From Scopulibacillus darangshiensis (GTDB lineage: Bacteria; Bacillota; Bacilli; Bacillales; Sporolactobacillaceae), in NCBI RefSeq assembly GCF_004341035.1, contig NZ_SLXK01000031.1, positions 1-50,254 on the forward strand: DNA of 50,254 nt, read 5' to 3'. A model generated the notes under the pieces. The model searched no databases and was not told the origin of the DNA. It saw nothing but the letters and a program-made list of their open reading frames with translations. Shown piece by piece: positions 8,344 to 16,786 of this stretch (position 1 is its first letter; every line of letters starts with the position of its first letter). Made by a program: the position numbers and the translations under genes.

Positions 8344-8598
8344 TACTATAGCAACATATTTTAAAAATATTACCCCTCTTATATGTCCTGGTACATATAA
8401 AACATTTAATGCAACCGAACATGGTCCCATCTGATAAGCAACATATAATCTATTTGATTCCAATTAAGCTTTCCTAGGAAACAACCCACCATTTTAAAAA
8501 ATATTCTCTTCACTTATTCCATTCTGAACGTCTAATTTAAACGTGACACCGGTATTACCTACACCGCAGTTGGGTGCTTCTTAAAGTATTACGTAAAA

Positions 8599-8769
8599 AT
8601 GATATGGTGGTTGTCTATAAATCAAATTAGTGCACCTATGGAGCATTTTGAGGCAGAGGGTATTCATTTAATACCCTTTAAAGACAAGTTTTACACGATA
8701 ACTGCAATAACTTTCGGTATAGTTTTTAGTGCTTGGACATATATCATTAACAGGACAACAAATCGGTAA
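8599..8769 (+). CDS. small predicted membrane protein, possibly a gene remnant
   Basis: This 56-codon frame from ATG at 8599 starts MIWWLSINQISAPMEHF, has one hydrophobic segment near residues 32-50 (about FYTITAITFGIVFSAWTYII), and ends in RTTNR just before the HXXEE gene. The frame is open upstream to a stop at 8533 without another usual start codon, and I see no good ribosome site. It may be a real small protein or the 3' end of a decayed membrane protein gene. I do not recognise the family. Confidence 0.4.
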   Translation: MIWWLSINQISAPMEHFEAEGIHLIPFKDKFYTITAITFGIVFSAWTYIINRTTNR

Positions 8770-8803
8770 AAAGCCTGTAACCTTAAGGAATAGGAGACAA
8801 AAA

Positions 8804-9349
8804 ATGTTTGAGGGACTGCACAAACTTTTTGATATTGAAACAGTTATTTGGTTGTTCCCAGTCTTTTTTATGTTTCATGACTTAGAGGAGATCATAACAA
8901 TTGAAAGTTTTATGACTAAGTACAAAAACAAAGCCCCGAAGGTTTCACTCGCCAAACTTGCGTTAAAGATTAAAAAAAAATTAGGCGAGGAATCCGCTCA
9001 AGTTTCTGTTGCTGTTGCCTGGATTTTGCTAATTATATCAATCGTTACATTTATGACCGCTCACTCCCTTCCAAGTGGAGGAAACTTCCTTCTGTTTACA
9101 GCTACAATAAATGTATTTTTTCTGCAGGCGTTTTCTCATATTGGCCAATCGATCATTTTTCGAGGTTATACACCTGGCGTCATAACAGCACTAGTCATTG
9201 TCATACCTTATTCTCTTCTGACCTATTATCGCTTATTGGAAATGGATTTTATAAACTGGCATTTAATAGTCGCAAGCATTCCCATTAGCATTTTAATGGT
9301 GCCGATTTTCCTTGTAGGGAACCTTTTAGGACGTCACTTCATTCGTTAA
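8804..9349 (+). CDS. HXXEE-motif integral membrane protein
   Basis: The 181-residue product begins MFEGLHKLFDIETVIWLF and carries FHDLEEII, the His-x-x-Glu-Glu signature of the HXXEE family of unknown function. About five hydrophobic segments follow. The ATG at 8804 has AATAGGAGAC in front; the longer frame to 8729 overlaps the preceding small ORF and lacks a ribosome site. The paired Glu and His residues look like a metal or active site in the membrane, but no function is established that I know of. It and the small ORF before it interrupt the amino-acid island and have no sigma-54 promoter, suggesting separate insertion. Confidence 0.75.
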   Translation: MFEGLHKLFDIETVIWLFPVFFMFHDLEEIITIESFMTKYKNKAPKVSLAKLALKIKKKLGEESAQVSVAVAWILLIISIVTFMTAHSLPSGGNFLLFTATINVFFLQAFSHIGQSIIFRGYTPGVITALVIVIPYSLLTYYRLLEMDFINWHLIVASIPISILMVPIFLVGNLLGRHFIR

Positions 9350-9384
9350 TCGAACTGCACTTTCTTTCATGGACTATTTGATTA

Positions 9385-10407
9385 TTAATGTCCTTCCATT
9401 TCAGGAATCAGCAGGAAACCCGCCATCTGCGGGTCTTTTTCATTCAAAAAGAATTGATGGAACCCCATAACCCACGCGGAGCCTCCAATATAATTAACGA
9501 CCCCTTCATAGCCGCAAACGTTAACTGTGTCAACAATCTTGCCCCGGAAGAGCGACCCTACGATACTTTCATGGATAAACCATTCGCCCTCTTTTAGCAA
9601 CCCTTTCGAATATAAGGTTGCCATTTTTGCTGATGTTCCCGTTCCGCATGGTGAGCGGTCAATGCCGCCTGGAGGAACAACGACGGTGTTTTTAACAGTG
9701 GCTTCCGGATGATCAGGCTTAGTGGAAAATTCAATGTGTGTCAAACCTTTAATAAAATGATTTTCCGGATGAACGACTTCAATCTGCTGGTTGATTTTGT
9801 TCCTTATTTTGATCGCGGCTTCTATTATCGAATCACTGTTTGTTTTACTCAAACGTAATCCCATTGTCTCCGCAGATATGATACCGTAAAAATTCCCGCC
9901 GTATGCGATGTCGACATCTACAATTCCAATACCGTCCACTTCAATGTCAATCCTTTTGTATAAAAAAGACGGAACATTTTTAAAAGAAACCAACTCAGCC
10001 TTGCCATTTGCGATCTCAATGTCAACAGTGACTAAACCTGCGGGTGTATCCAGTGTCAAATTCGTTAGTGGTTCCTTATAGTCAATTAAGCCGCCTTCAA
10101 CTAACGCTGTACAAAAACCGATCGTGTCATGACCGCACATCGGCAAATAGCCGCCCGTTTCAATATAAATAACACCGACGTCAGCATCGGGATGGCATGG
10201 TTCCTGAAGGATTGCCCCTGACATCACCCCATGGCCTCTCGGTTCATTCATGAGTGTCTGGCGGAACCAATCGCAATGGTCCTTCATGTAGAGCATCCGC
10301 TCGCTCATTGTTTCTCCTTTTAACAAAGGCGCACCGCTAAGGATCGTTCTTGTAGGATTCCCTCCTGTATGCGTATCAATCGTGGTAACCATTCTGTCCG
10401 CCCTCAT
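9385..10407 (-). CDS. 4-hydroxyproline 2-epimerase / proline racemase family (paralogue 2)
   Basis: This 340-residue enzyme has both catalytic cysteines, in MCGHDTIG and in DRSPCGTGTSA, and the usual family length. The start at 10407 has AAGGAGG seven bases ahead and overlaps the stop of the flavin dehydrogenase gene by 4 bases (ATGA). The tight coupling to a D-amino-acid dehydrogenase, with a deaminase and 2,5-dioxovalerate dehydrogenase nearby, is the classic trans-4-hydroxy-L-proline catabolic set. It most likely converts trans-4-hydroxy-L-proline to cis-4-hydroxy-D-proline. Proline racemase activity cannot be excluded from sequence alone. Transcribed from the sigma-54 promoter at 11609-11624. 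Confidence 0.88.
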   Translation of the reverse strand: MRADRMVTTIDTHTGGNPTRTILSGAPLLKGETMSERMLYMKDHCDWFRQTLMNEPRGHGVMSGAILQEPCHPDADVGVIYIETGGYLPMCGHDTIGFCTALVEGGLIDYKEPLTNLTLDTPAGLVTVDIEIANGKAELVSFKNVPSFLYKRIDIEVDGIGIVDVDIAYGGNFYGIISAETMGLRLSKTNSDSIIEAAIKIRNKINQQIEVVHPENHFIKGLTHIEFSTKPDHPEATVKNTVVVPPGGIDRSPCGTGTSAKMATLYSKGLLKEGEWFIHESIVGSLFRGKIVDTVNVCGYEGVVNYIGGSAWVMGFHQFFLNEKDPQMAGFLLIPEMEGH

Positions 10408-11573
10408 ACATAAACCTCCTTATTAAATCGGTCATACCGCAATGGATCAGTCTCAATACTCGTTTTATCGCCGCTGATCATTTCCGAAATCACTTTCCCT
10501 GTTATCGCGGCAAGACTGATCCCATCCCCCTCATGGCCAGCCGCAATGTAATATCCCGGGTATTTATCAACCTTTGATACAATAGGCAAGTGATCCTTCG
10601 TCCAGGGCCTCAGCCCCGCATACATCCTGATCACATTCATATCGCTCATTTTTGGATAAAAACGGATGCCTCTCTTAGCCATACACGTCACAACATCCCA
10701 ATTCACATCAATATCGAAGCCGGCAAATTCCCGGCTGGATCCAAGCAGAAAGTTCTGGCTTTGGGTCGGCTCAAAGACAAGCGCCACACCATATCGTTCC
10801 GTTTCCGCATCCACTTGACGCTTCCCTCCGAATTTGGACATCAAATAGCCGAATTCCATCACCTTGCGCGGTGAAACAGGAACTTGTCTTGATGCCACTA
10901 AGAGGTGGCCTTTGCGAGGGAAAATAGGAATGGGAATCTCAAGCATCTCGCCAATCTTCGGTGCCCAAACCCCGCCGCAATTCACGACATACTTCGCGGT
11001 TACTGATCCCTGATCAGTTTCAATAAGGTATTGGTTATTTACAAAGTTTATATTCATGACTGTCGTTTTCTTTAAGAACGACACACCATATGTTTTTGCC
11101 TCTTCAAATAAAGCATAAGTCAACATGTAGGGGTTGACGGTCGAATCTGACGCACACTCCAATCCCCCTGGTAAATCATCAGCTAAATATTTGGATTCTT
11201 GTCTTAAATCGGATCTATCCAGCATGCGAAACGGCAAGCCGGCTTCTTTCTGCATCTTTACCCACTTTTCAGCGGCTTCCATTTCATCGTCTGTTTCGCA
11301 GACGAGGATGCTTCCCGGCTGGCGATATTCAAATTCAAGTGACAACTCTTTTGCGAGCTGGTCCACCAATTCCTGACTCTTTAAAGACATTTGACTATCA
11401 AAGCCGGGATCCTTATCAATCGCCAAAATATTGCCATCACAATGTGAACTAGTACCGCTGGCTAACTCATCCTTTTCTATAATCGTCACGGCTACTCCGC
11501 GCTTTGCTGTATAATAAGCAACTGCACACCCGACAATCCCGCCTCCGATAACGGCAACCTCCGTATGTTTCAT
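10404..11573 (-). CDS. FAD-dependent D-hydroxyproline dehydrogenase, beta-type subunit (DAO family)
   Basis: The 389-residue flavoprotein opens with a dinucleotide-binding motif (VAVIGGGIVGCAVAYY) and ends with the DAO-family C-terminal segment (YYIAAGHEGDGISLA). It would oxidise cis-4-hydroxy-D-proline to 1-pyrroline-4-hydroxy-2-carboxylate. The family includes HcnC, nopaline/octopine oxidase B subunits and LhpB/HypO. In this cluster the partners needed for the multi-subunit form (ferredoxin, Bfd, alpha subunit) are encoded at 16517-18306, so this is probably the beta subunit rather than a free-standing oxidase. Start ATG at 11573 follows GAAGGGGATG. It is the first gene of the leftward unit from a sigma-54 promoter. 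Confidence 0.85.
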   Translation of the reverse strand: MKHTEVAVIGGGIVGCAVAYYTAKRGVAVTIIEKDELASGTSSHCDGNILAIDKDPGFDSQMSLKSQELVDQLAKELSLEFEYRQPGSILVCETDDEMEAAEKWVKMQKEAGLPFRMLDRSDLRQESKYLADDLPGGLECASDSTVNPYMLTYALFEEAKTYGVSFLKKTTVMNINFVNNQYLIETDQGSVTAKYVVNCGGVWAPKIGEMLEIPIPIFPRKGHLLVASRQVPVSPRKVMEFGYLMSKFGGKRQVDAETERYGVALVFEPTQSQNFLLGSSREFAGFDIDVNWDVVTCMAKRGIRFYPKMSDMNVIRMYAGLRPWTKDHLPIVSKVDKYPGYYIAAGHEGDGISLAAITGKVISEMISGDKTSIETDPLRYDRFNKEVYV

Positions 11574-11608
11574 AACATCATCCCCTTCTCATTGCCTACT
11601 TCTAGTTC

Positions 11609-11624
11609 TGCAAATACCATGCCA
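11609..11624 (-). promoter_or_regulatory. sigma-54 promoter of the dehydrogenase beta subunit and epimerase 2
   Basis: Read on the minus strand the bases are TGGCAT-GGTAT-TTGCA, with correct 5-base spacing. It ends about 35 bases before the start at 11573; the candidate activator sites at 11660-11713 lie upstream of it. Confidence 0.82.
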
Positions 11625-11659
11625 AGATCTTTTGCCGCACTCACTTATTAGCAATCTAT

Positions 11660-11713
11660 ATTTCTAATAAATTAGACATTATGATTGATGTGATGTCTAA
11701 AATCTAATAACAT
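11660..11713. promoter_or_regulatory. candidate sigma-54 activator sites between regulator and target operon
   Basis: Two copies of the half-site are seen: an inverted repeat TCTAAT-AA-ATTAGA extended to ATTAGACAT (11660-11679), and ATGTCTAAAATCTAATAACA at 11693-11712. Together they form a wider inverted repeat of ATTAGACAT and ATGTCTAA. They lie about 40-90 bases upstream of the leftward sigma-54 promoter and just before the regulator gene, so they could serve both activation and autoregulation. Confidence 0.5.
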
Positions 11714-11733
11714 AAATTTTAAGGGGGGATCAA

Positions 11734-13476
11734 ATGAAAGACGTACTTCCGGATCTAGGCAACTTTGTCATTGATCAGTTCATATATTGCGAAAATGTAA
11801 ACGCTATTATGGATGAAAGTCAAATCGGCAGTGATTTCAAGCATCCTGTTTTTTTCAAACATAACGATGAGATCTTCTTTCTATCTATTAAGACATTACA
11901 ATTGGCTGTTAAATATAGTATCCCCGTTAATGAGCTGCCTTGGCAACATGCTGCCGCAGTATCCGTATCGGATGACTGGTACCACATTCAGCAAAAATCA
12001 CGGGACACTGAGGCACTTCTTGTACACGATGGTACAATGCCGGCAGGATACATAGAATCAAAGCAGCTGCTTCATCATGTGTTATCAACTTATAATACTC
12101 TTCTCGCCTATCATCAAACGATTCTGGACACGATGGAAGGAAGCATATCAGTTATTGATGAAAATAAAAATACCGTTGTATGGACAAATGGAGCGGAAAA
12201 AATCTTTTCTATTAAAAAGAAGGAGATTATTGGCCAGCCAATGAATAAATTTTTCCCTGAAAAAATGCTGGAATGCTTCAAAACACTTGAAACTGGACAA
12301 TCAGTACTGAGAAAACAGCATCAGCCTAGGGAAGATTTGTTTGTTCTTATTAATACGAATCCGATTATGATCAATAATCAAATTGTTGGCGTTGTTGTCG
12401 CGGAAACTGATGTCACGAGTCAAGTCAGGCTTAATGAACAATTGGCCGATGCGAACAACAGAATTACGCATTTGCAAAATGAAGTATTAAGAATGACACC
12501 AGCCAAAGATCCCTTCTTTGCCATAAAAGGCTCCAGTCCGGCCATCAAAAAAACTCTGGAAAAAATAAAATTGGCGGGGACAACGGAAGCCAGGGTTTTA
12601 ATTTTGGGAGAATCCGGGGTAGGGAAAGAGCTTTTTGCGAAAGCGCTTCATGATTTCCGTGAGAAAAAAGGCGCCCCTTTTATTGCTCTTAATTGCGGTG
12701 CTATTCCCCCTTCTTTATTCGAAAGCGAGTTGTTCGGATATGAAAAAGGCGCTTTTTCCGGTGCTGATGCGAAAGGACGCAAAGGGAAATTTGAAATAGC
12801 GCATGGCGGGACTTTATTTCTCGATGAAATTGGCGAGCTTCCTTTGGATATGCAAGTCAAGCTGCTTCGGGTTTTACAGGAAAATAAATATTATCGGGTC
12901 GGGGGGACAAGGCAGCAGACAGCCGATTGCCGAGTGATCGCCGCAACAAATAAGCCGCTCGAGGAATTGGTCAAAAAAGGGAAGTTTAGAGATGACCTTT
13001 ACTACAGATTAAATATTGTCAGCATCAAGATCCCGCCGCTTAAAGAACGGACCCAGGATATCGTTGAACTAAGCCATTTATTTTTATATGAATATGCCAC
13101 AAAGTATAATAGAAACGTGAAAGAAATCCCTAAGGAAATCATGTCAGAATTGCTTTATTATAAGTGGCCGGGGAATATCCGGGAACTCCGGAATACGATC
13201 GAGCGGCTCGTTGTCTTCGCATCAGATGGACAATTAGATAAGGATGACCTCCCTTTTAAGCCAGAAAATAAAGAGCAGATGGACAATATTAATACCAAAG
13301 TTAAAGTTCGCAAACCTGGCATGACACTTAAAGAATCGCTTAATCTATTAGAAAAAGAAATAATCGAAGACACCATACACGAAAGTAACGGCAATAAAAT
13401 TACCGTTGCAAAAGAGTTGGGTGTATCGAGAGCAACCCTGTATAATAAGATGAACAAGCTTGGGATTCCAAACTAA
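11734..13476 (+). CDS. sigma-54-dependent transcriptional activator (PAS, AAA+, Fis HTH)
   Basis: This 580-residue regulator has an N-terminal region of about 115 residues that I do not recognise, a PAS-like domain (about 120-235), an AAA+ domain and a Fis-type helix-turn-helix. The AAA+ part shows Walker A GESGVGKE (about 291), the sigma-54 contact loop GAFSGA (about 340) and Walker B TLFLDEIGEL (about 358). The HTH near 552-576 includes KELGVSRATLYNKMNKLG. It belongs to the RocR/AcoR-like activators that open sigma-54 promoters. Seven such promoters surround it, so it is the obvious activator of the whole island. The N-terminal or PAS domain probably senses the inducer, perhaps a hydroxyproline or proline derivative (inference). 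ATG at 11734 follows AAGGGGGGATCAA. Confidence 0.92.
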   Translation: MKDVLPDLGNFVIDQFIYCENVNAIMDESQIGSDFKHPVFFKHNDEIFFLSIKTLQLAVKYSIPVNELPWQHAAAVSVSDDWYHIQQKSRDTEALLVHDGTMPAGYIESKQLLHHVLSTYNTLLAYHQTILDTMEGSISVIDENKNTVVWTNGAEKIFSIKKKEIIGQPMNKFFPEKMLECFKTLETGQSVLRKQHQPREDLFVLINTNPIMINNQIVGVVVAETDVTSQVRLNEQLADANNRITHLQNEVLRMTPAKDPFFAIKGSSPAIKKTLEKIKLAGTTEARVLILGESGVGKELFAKALHDFREKKGAPFIALNCGAIPPSLFESELFGYEKGAFSGADAKGRKGKFEIAHGGTLFLDEIGELPLDMQVKLLRVLQENKYYRVGGTRQQTADCRVIAATNKPLEELVKKGKFRDDLYYRLNIVSIKIPPLKERTQDIVELSHLFLYEYATKYNRNVKEIPKEIMSELLYYKWPGNIRELRNTIERLVVFASDGQLDKDDLPFKPENKEQMDNINTKVKVRKPGMTLKESLNLLEKEIIEDTIHESNGNKITVAKELGVSRATLYNKMNKLGIPN

Positions 13477-13485
13477 AATGGTGAT

Positions 13486-13501
13486 TGGCATCAAACTTGC
13501 A
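13486..13501 (+). promoter_or_regulatory. sigma-54 promoter of Xaa-Pro peptidase 2
   Basis: TGGCAT-CAAAC-TTGCA matches the -24/-12 consensus. It starts 10 bases after the regulator's stop codon and ends 37 bases before the M24 peptidase start, so this gene has its own induced promoter and does not depend on read-through from the regulator. Confidence 0.85.
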
Positions 13502-13538
13502 AGGCTTGAAATGACTATATAACAAGAGGTGAACTTCT

Positions 13539-14600
13539 ATGAAGAAATTAACTGCACTAAGGAAAAAGTTAAAAGAGCAATCACTTGACGCGCTTTTGGT
13601 TACATATGACCAAAACAGAAGGTATCTCACCGGTTTTACCGGCACAGCGGGGACGGTTTTGGTTACAGAGGAGCGTGCCTTCTTGCTGACCGACTTTCGT
13701 TACACTAATCAAGCCACCGCCGAAGCACCGAACTTTGAAGTCGTGGAATTTAAAGAATCTGTCTTTAAAAAAGTTGGTGAACTTGCGGAAGAATCGGGAA
13801 TTAAGAGCATTGGTTTTGAACAAGCCCATATGTCATTTAAAACCTATCAAACCGTCAAAGAGACCGTAGGCTGCGAGCTTGTGCCGACTGATAATTTGGT
13901 AGAAGCGCTTCGCGAAATAAAAGATGAAAATGAAATTGCCTTGTTGAAAACAGCTGCAAATATTGTGGACCAAACCTTTGACCATATGCTAACCCAAATC
14001 AAACCAGGTGTGTCTGAGCTTGATCTGTACCATGAAATGGAGCACCACATGAGGATGCTCGGTGCGACAGCATCATCCTTTAACATGATTGTGGCTTCCG
14101 GGAGGCGCTCAGCCCTTCCTCATGGTGTAGCAAGTGAAAAAGTGATTGAAAAGGGTGATATGCTAACGCTGGATTTTGGTGCCCTATATAAAGGCTACCG
14201 TTCAGATATGACCCGAACCGTAGCGGTCGGGGACCCTGATGACAAACTTGTTGCTGTCTATGATATCGTTCAGAAGGCATTGCAAATCGGCACTGAATCG
14301 ATCAAACCCGGTGTCGAATGTAAAGCCGTTGACAAAACAGTCCGTGATTATATTACAGAAAAGGGTTACGGCGAGAATTTTGGCCATGGGACCGGACACG
14401 GCATTGGTCTCGATATTCATGAAGGACCTTCCCTCTCCTACAAATCAGAAGCAACGCTTGCGATTAATATGGTCGTTACTGTTGAACCTGGGATCTACCT
14501 TGATGGTCTCGGCGGCGTCAGAATTGAAGATGATATATTAGTAACGGCCGATGGCTATGAGGTTCTAACCCACTCTCCCCGCGATCTGATTCGTTTATAG
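13539..14600 (+). CDS. M24 family Xaa-Pro aminopeptidase/dipeptidase 2
   Basis: This 353-residue metallopeptidase is a paralogue of 7006-8088 and colinear with it throughout. It has the N-terminal NRRYLTGFTGTAGT stretch and all five metal ligands (LDFG, YRSDMTRT, GHGTGHGIGLDIHE, VEPGIY, VRIEDD). The ATG at 13539 follows AAGAGGTGAAC. It would split Xaa-Pro or Xaa-Hyp bonds in imported peptides and so feed free hydroxyproline or proline to the pathway. Having two copies, each behind its own sigma-54 promoter, suggests different substrate preferences or dosage needs. Confidence 0.9.
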   Translation: MKKLTALRKKLKEQSLDALLVTYDQNRRYLTGFTGTAGTVLVTEERAFLLTDFRYTNQATAEAPNFEVVEFKESVFKKVGELAEESGIKSIGFEQAHMSFKTYQTVKETVGCELVPTDNLVEALREIKDENEIALLKTAANIVDQTFDHMLTQIKPGVSELDLYHEMEHHMRMLGATASSFNMIVASGRRSALPHGVASEKVIEKGDMLTLDFGALYKGYRSDMTRTVAVGDPDDKLVAVYDIVQKALQIGTESIKPGVECKAVDKTVRDYITEKGYGENFGHGTGHGIGLDIHEGPSLSYKSEATLAINMVVTVEPGIYLDGLGGVRIEDDILVTADGYEVLTHSPRDLIRL

Positions 14601-14611
14601 TATTTCATCCT

Positions 14612-14644
14612 AAAACAAGGCTGCAAACTTTGCAGCCTTGTTTT
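14612..14644. terminator. bidirectional terminator between convergent genes
   Basis: A 16-bp perfect stem (AAAACAAGGCTGCAAA at 14612-14627 with TTTGCAGCCTTGTTTT at 14629-14644) carries A and T runs at its base. It separates the rightward peptidase from the leftward permease. Confidence 0.92.
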
Positions 14645-14659
14645 CTTTATGCCAGGACG

Positions 14660-16273
14660 CTATTGATCAATACTATGAACCGTTTTGACTGACACAACAG
14701 GTCCGGTTGCCTCAATATCATCATCATCAAATATTGCCTTAGGCAAGCATGTGAAAACACCCCAATAATATGTGATCAGGGCTGTAAAAGCCACAATAAC
14801 CATATCTAAAGGATTCTCTAATACCCCGCTGCCGCCGAAAGATCCTAAATATGAAATAGCCATCATCATGACATAATAGAATACAAGCCACCATGATGAC
14901 TTGACTTGCTGTGCTAAGCTGACTTGGTCAGTAGGAACGACCTTTTTAAAGAAGAGGTAGATGACGAACATCACCAGCTGAGAACCGAGCAGCCAGGAAA
15001 TTGTGCGCCACCCAGACCAATAGACGATGAGCGATGCAACAATGAATGACAGCGGTCCAATGATGCCCATGGCTTTAAGATGAAATGGGCGCTGCAAATC
15101 CGGGGCATTTCTTCTAAAGGCTCCTGCGGAGATTGGCGCAACGGCATAGCTCAATACAAGAGCAGCCGAAACGACACTTATCAGCGCACTCCATGAAGGA
15201 AAAGGCAATGTCCAAAAGACAGACATCAAAAAGGTTAACCAAAGTGATGGTCGTGGAATGCCAGTTTTATCATCCACCCTGGCAAAGATTTTAAATAATG
15301 TTCGATTTCGAGCCCAGCCGTATACGACACGTGATGTTGAAGACATATAGATGTTACCGGTTCCGCTTGGTGAAATGATCGCATCGATAACAATAAATAC
15401 CGCAAGCCAGCCCATCCCAAGGACCACTGCAATGTCTTTGAATGGGAGATTGAATTGCTCATTAACTTGACCCCATCCCCCTGATATCATATCCGTGGGA
15501 ATGCTGCCGACAAAAACGATTTGCAGCAGGACGTATACTATGGTTGATAAGACGACTGAGAGAATCAGCGCAATAGGAACCGTTTTTTGCGGATTCTTTG
15601 CCTCGCTCGCCACCGAAACAATTGGTTGAAGACCGAGGTAAGCAAAGATGACACCTCCTGTCGATATAGCCCCCTCTATTCCAGTCAGACCGAAAGGCGC
15701 AAAATTCTCAACTGAAAAATTGACTGACTTTATTTGTGTCAGCAAAACAATAATGGTGAGTGCCGGGACGAAAAATTTAAAAATCGTAATGATCGTATTA
15801 GTTTTGGCGAATGTTTTGACACTCCAGTAATTAAGCAGAAAGAAAACAGCAAGCAGTGCCAGTTGAACAAACCAGCCGAGAACGGTAGGCAAACTTGAAT
15901 GCTCCTTAGACAGTGCCGGCCACCATGACGCTGCATATTGACGCGCAGCCTCCACCTCAATGGCGATCAGGCTTGAAAAGGCAATGAGTGTTATGAATCC
16001 GATGAGGTATCCCATTAAAGGACCATGTGAATAGACTGGATAACGAACAATACCGCCTGCTCGGGGCACAGCGGCACCAAGTTCAGCATACACCAGCCCT
16101 AATAGGATGACAGCAAATCCCCCGGCTACCCAGGAAATCCATCCTGAAGGTCCTGCGATCGAAGCAACTTGACTTGCTGCAAACAGCCATCCTGAACCAA
16201 AGATCGCTCCGAATCCTATAAAAGTAAGATCAGATAAAGACAATTCCTTCTTAAACCTTCCTTGACTTCCCAT
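14660..16273 (-). CDS. APC-family amino acid permease
   Basis: This 537-residue integral membrane protein has about 12 hydrophobic segments. Near its start is the APC-family pattern FIGFGAIFGSGWLFAAS, followed by AVPRAGGIVRYPVYSHG. I chose ATG at 16273, 11 bases after AAAGGGG, over the TTG at 16282, which is too close to the ribosome site. It is transcribed from a perfect sigma-54 promoter and sits between the peptidase and dehydrogenase genes. It is probably the importer of hydroxyproline, proline or a related imino acid. Substrate is inferred from context; the family also carries many other amino acids. Confidence 0.88.
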   Translation of the reverse strand: MGSQGRFKKELSLSDLTFIGFGAIFGSGWLFAASQVASIAGPSGWISWVAGGFAVILLGLVYAELGAAVPRAGGIVRYPVYSHGPLMGYLIGFITLIAFSSLIAIEVEAARQYAASWWPALSKEHSSLPTVLGWFVQLALLAVFFLLNYWSVKTFAKTNTIITIFKFFVPALTIIVLLTQIKSVNFSVENFAPFGLTGIEGAISTGGVIFAYLGLQPIVSVASEAKNPQKTVPIALILSVVLSTIVYVLLQIVFVGSIPTDMISGGWGQVNEQFNLPFKDIAVVLGMGWLAVFIVIDAIISPSGTGNIYMSSTSRVVYGWARNRTLFKIFARVDDKTGIPRPSLWLTFLMSVFWTLPFPSWSALISVVSAALVLSYAVAPISAGAFRRNAPDLQRPFHLKAMGIIGPLSFIVASLIVYWSGWRTISWLLGSQLVMFVIYLFFKKVVPTDQVSLAQQVKSSWWLVFYYVMMMAISYLGSFGGSGVLENPLDMVIVAFTALITYYWGVFTCLPKAIFDDDDIEATGPVVSVKTVHSIDQ

Positions 16274-16324
16274 GCCTGTCAAAACCCCTTTCTAAAAATA
16301 TAATTCCGACCCTATCCACAATAT

Positions 16325-16340
16325 TGCAATTATTGTGCCA
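16325..16340 (-). promoter_or_regulatory. sigma-54 promoter of the APC permease
   Basis: The minus strand reads TGGCAC-AATAA-TTGCA, a perfect -24/-12 match about 50 bases before the permease start. It diverges from the promoter at 16461-16476, with candidate activator sites in the middle. Confidence 0.85.
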
Positions 16341-16390
16341 ATTATAAAGCCCCTTTATATTTCCTGTCATGTGTTTCATTCGTTTACCTT

Positions 16391-16413
16391 TTTAGACATG
16401 ATAATCTAGACAT
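16391..16413. promoter_or_regulatory. candidate sigma-54 activator site (UAS)
   Basis: Two direct copies of TAGACAT (16393-16399 and 16407-16413) lie 14 bases apart, about 50 bases from each of the two divergent sigma-54 promoters. The half-site is the same as at 6859-6878 and 11660-11713. Confidence 0.5.
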
Positions 16414-16460
16414 GTAAAAGAAGCTATACACTTCCTTTTACATGCCGCAGACGCCTTCCT

Positions 16461-16476
16461 TGGCACAAAACTTGCA
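16461..16476 (+). promoter_or_regulatory. sigma-54 promoter of the dehydrogenase small-subunit operon
   Basis: TGGCAC-AAAAC-TTGCA is a perfect -24/-12 match ending 40 bases before the Bfd-like gene. It would transcribe 16517-18306 as one unit. Confidence 0.88.
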
Positions 16477-16516
16477 ATATCAATTTTGTAAGGTTTTTAA
16501 AGGAGGGTGAAAAGCC

Positions 16517-16783
16517 ATGGAAAATGAGAATGTCATCATTTGCCGTTGTGAAGAAGTGACATTTAAAGAGATCTGCGACACTTTAAAACAGTATAATTGT
16601 TCATCCCGTGAAGTGAAACTGCGGACTAGAGCAGCTATGGGCTACTGCGGAGGGCGGTCATGCCGATCCTTTGTCGATACACTTGTAGCTGAATTTAGCC
16701 GTCGGCCCAGGGCGGATGATGTTCAATTAAAATATCGGCCGCCTGTAAGGCCAATGCCCTTTAAAACGTTGGGAGGTGAGTGA
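16517..16783 (+). CDS. Bfd-like [2Fe-2S] protein of the D-hydroxyproline dehydrogenase
   Basis: This 88-residue protein has the four-cysteine BFD-type [2Fe-2S] pattern: CxC in IICRCEEVTF and a C-x4-C pair in MGYCGGRSC. The start has AAAGGAGGGTGA ahead. In many HcnB/LhpF-like alpha subunits this domain is fused to the C-terminus of the FAD protein; here it is a separate first gene and the alpha subunit (395 residues) is correspondingly short. It probably passes electrons between the flavin subunits. Next gene follows with only 3 bases between. Confidence 0.88.
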   Translation: MENENVIICRCEEVTFKEICDTLKQYNCSSREVKLRTRAAMGYCGGRSCRSFVDTLVAEFSRRPRADDVQLKYRPPVRPMPFKTLGGE

Positions 16784-16786
16784 TTG

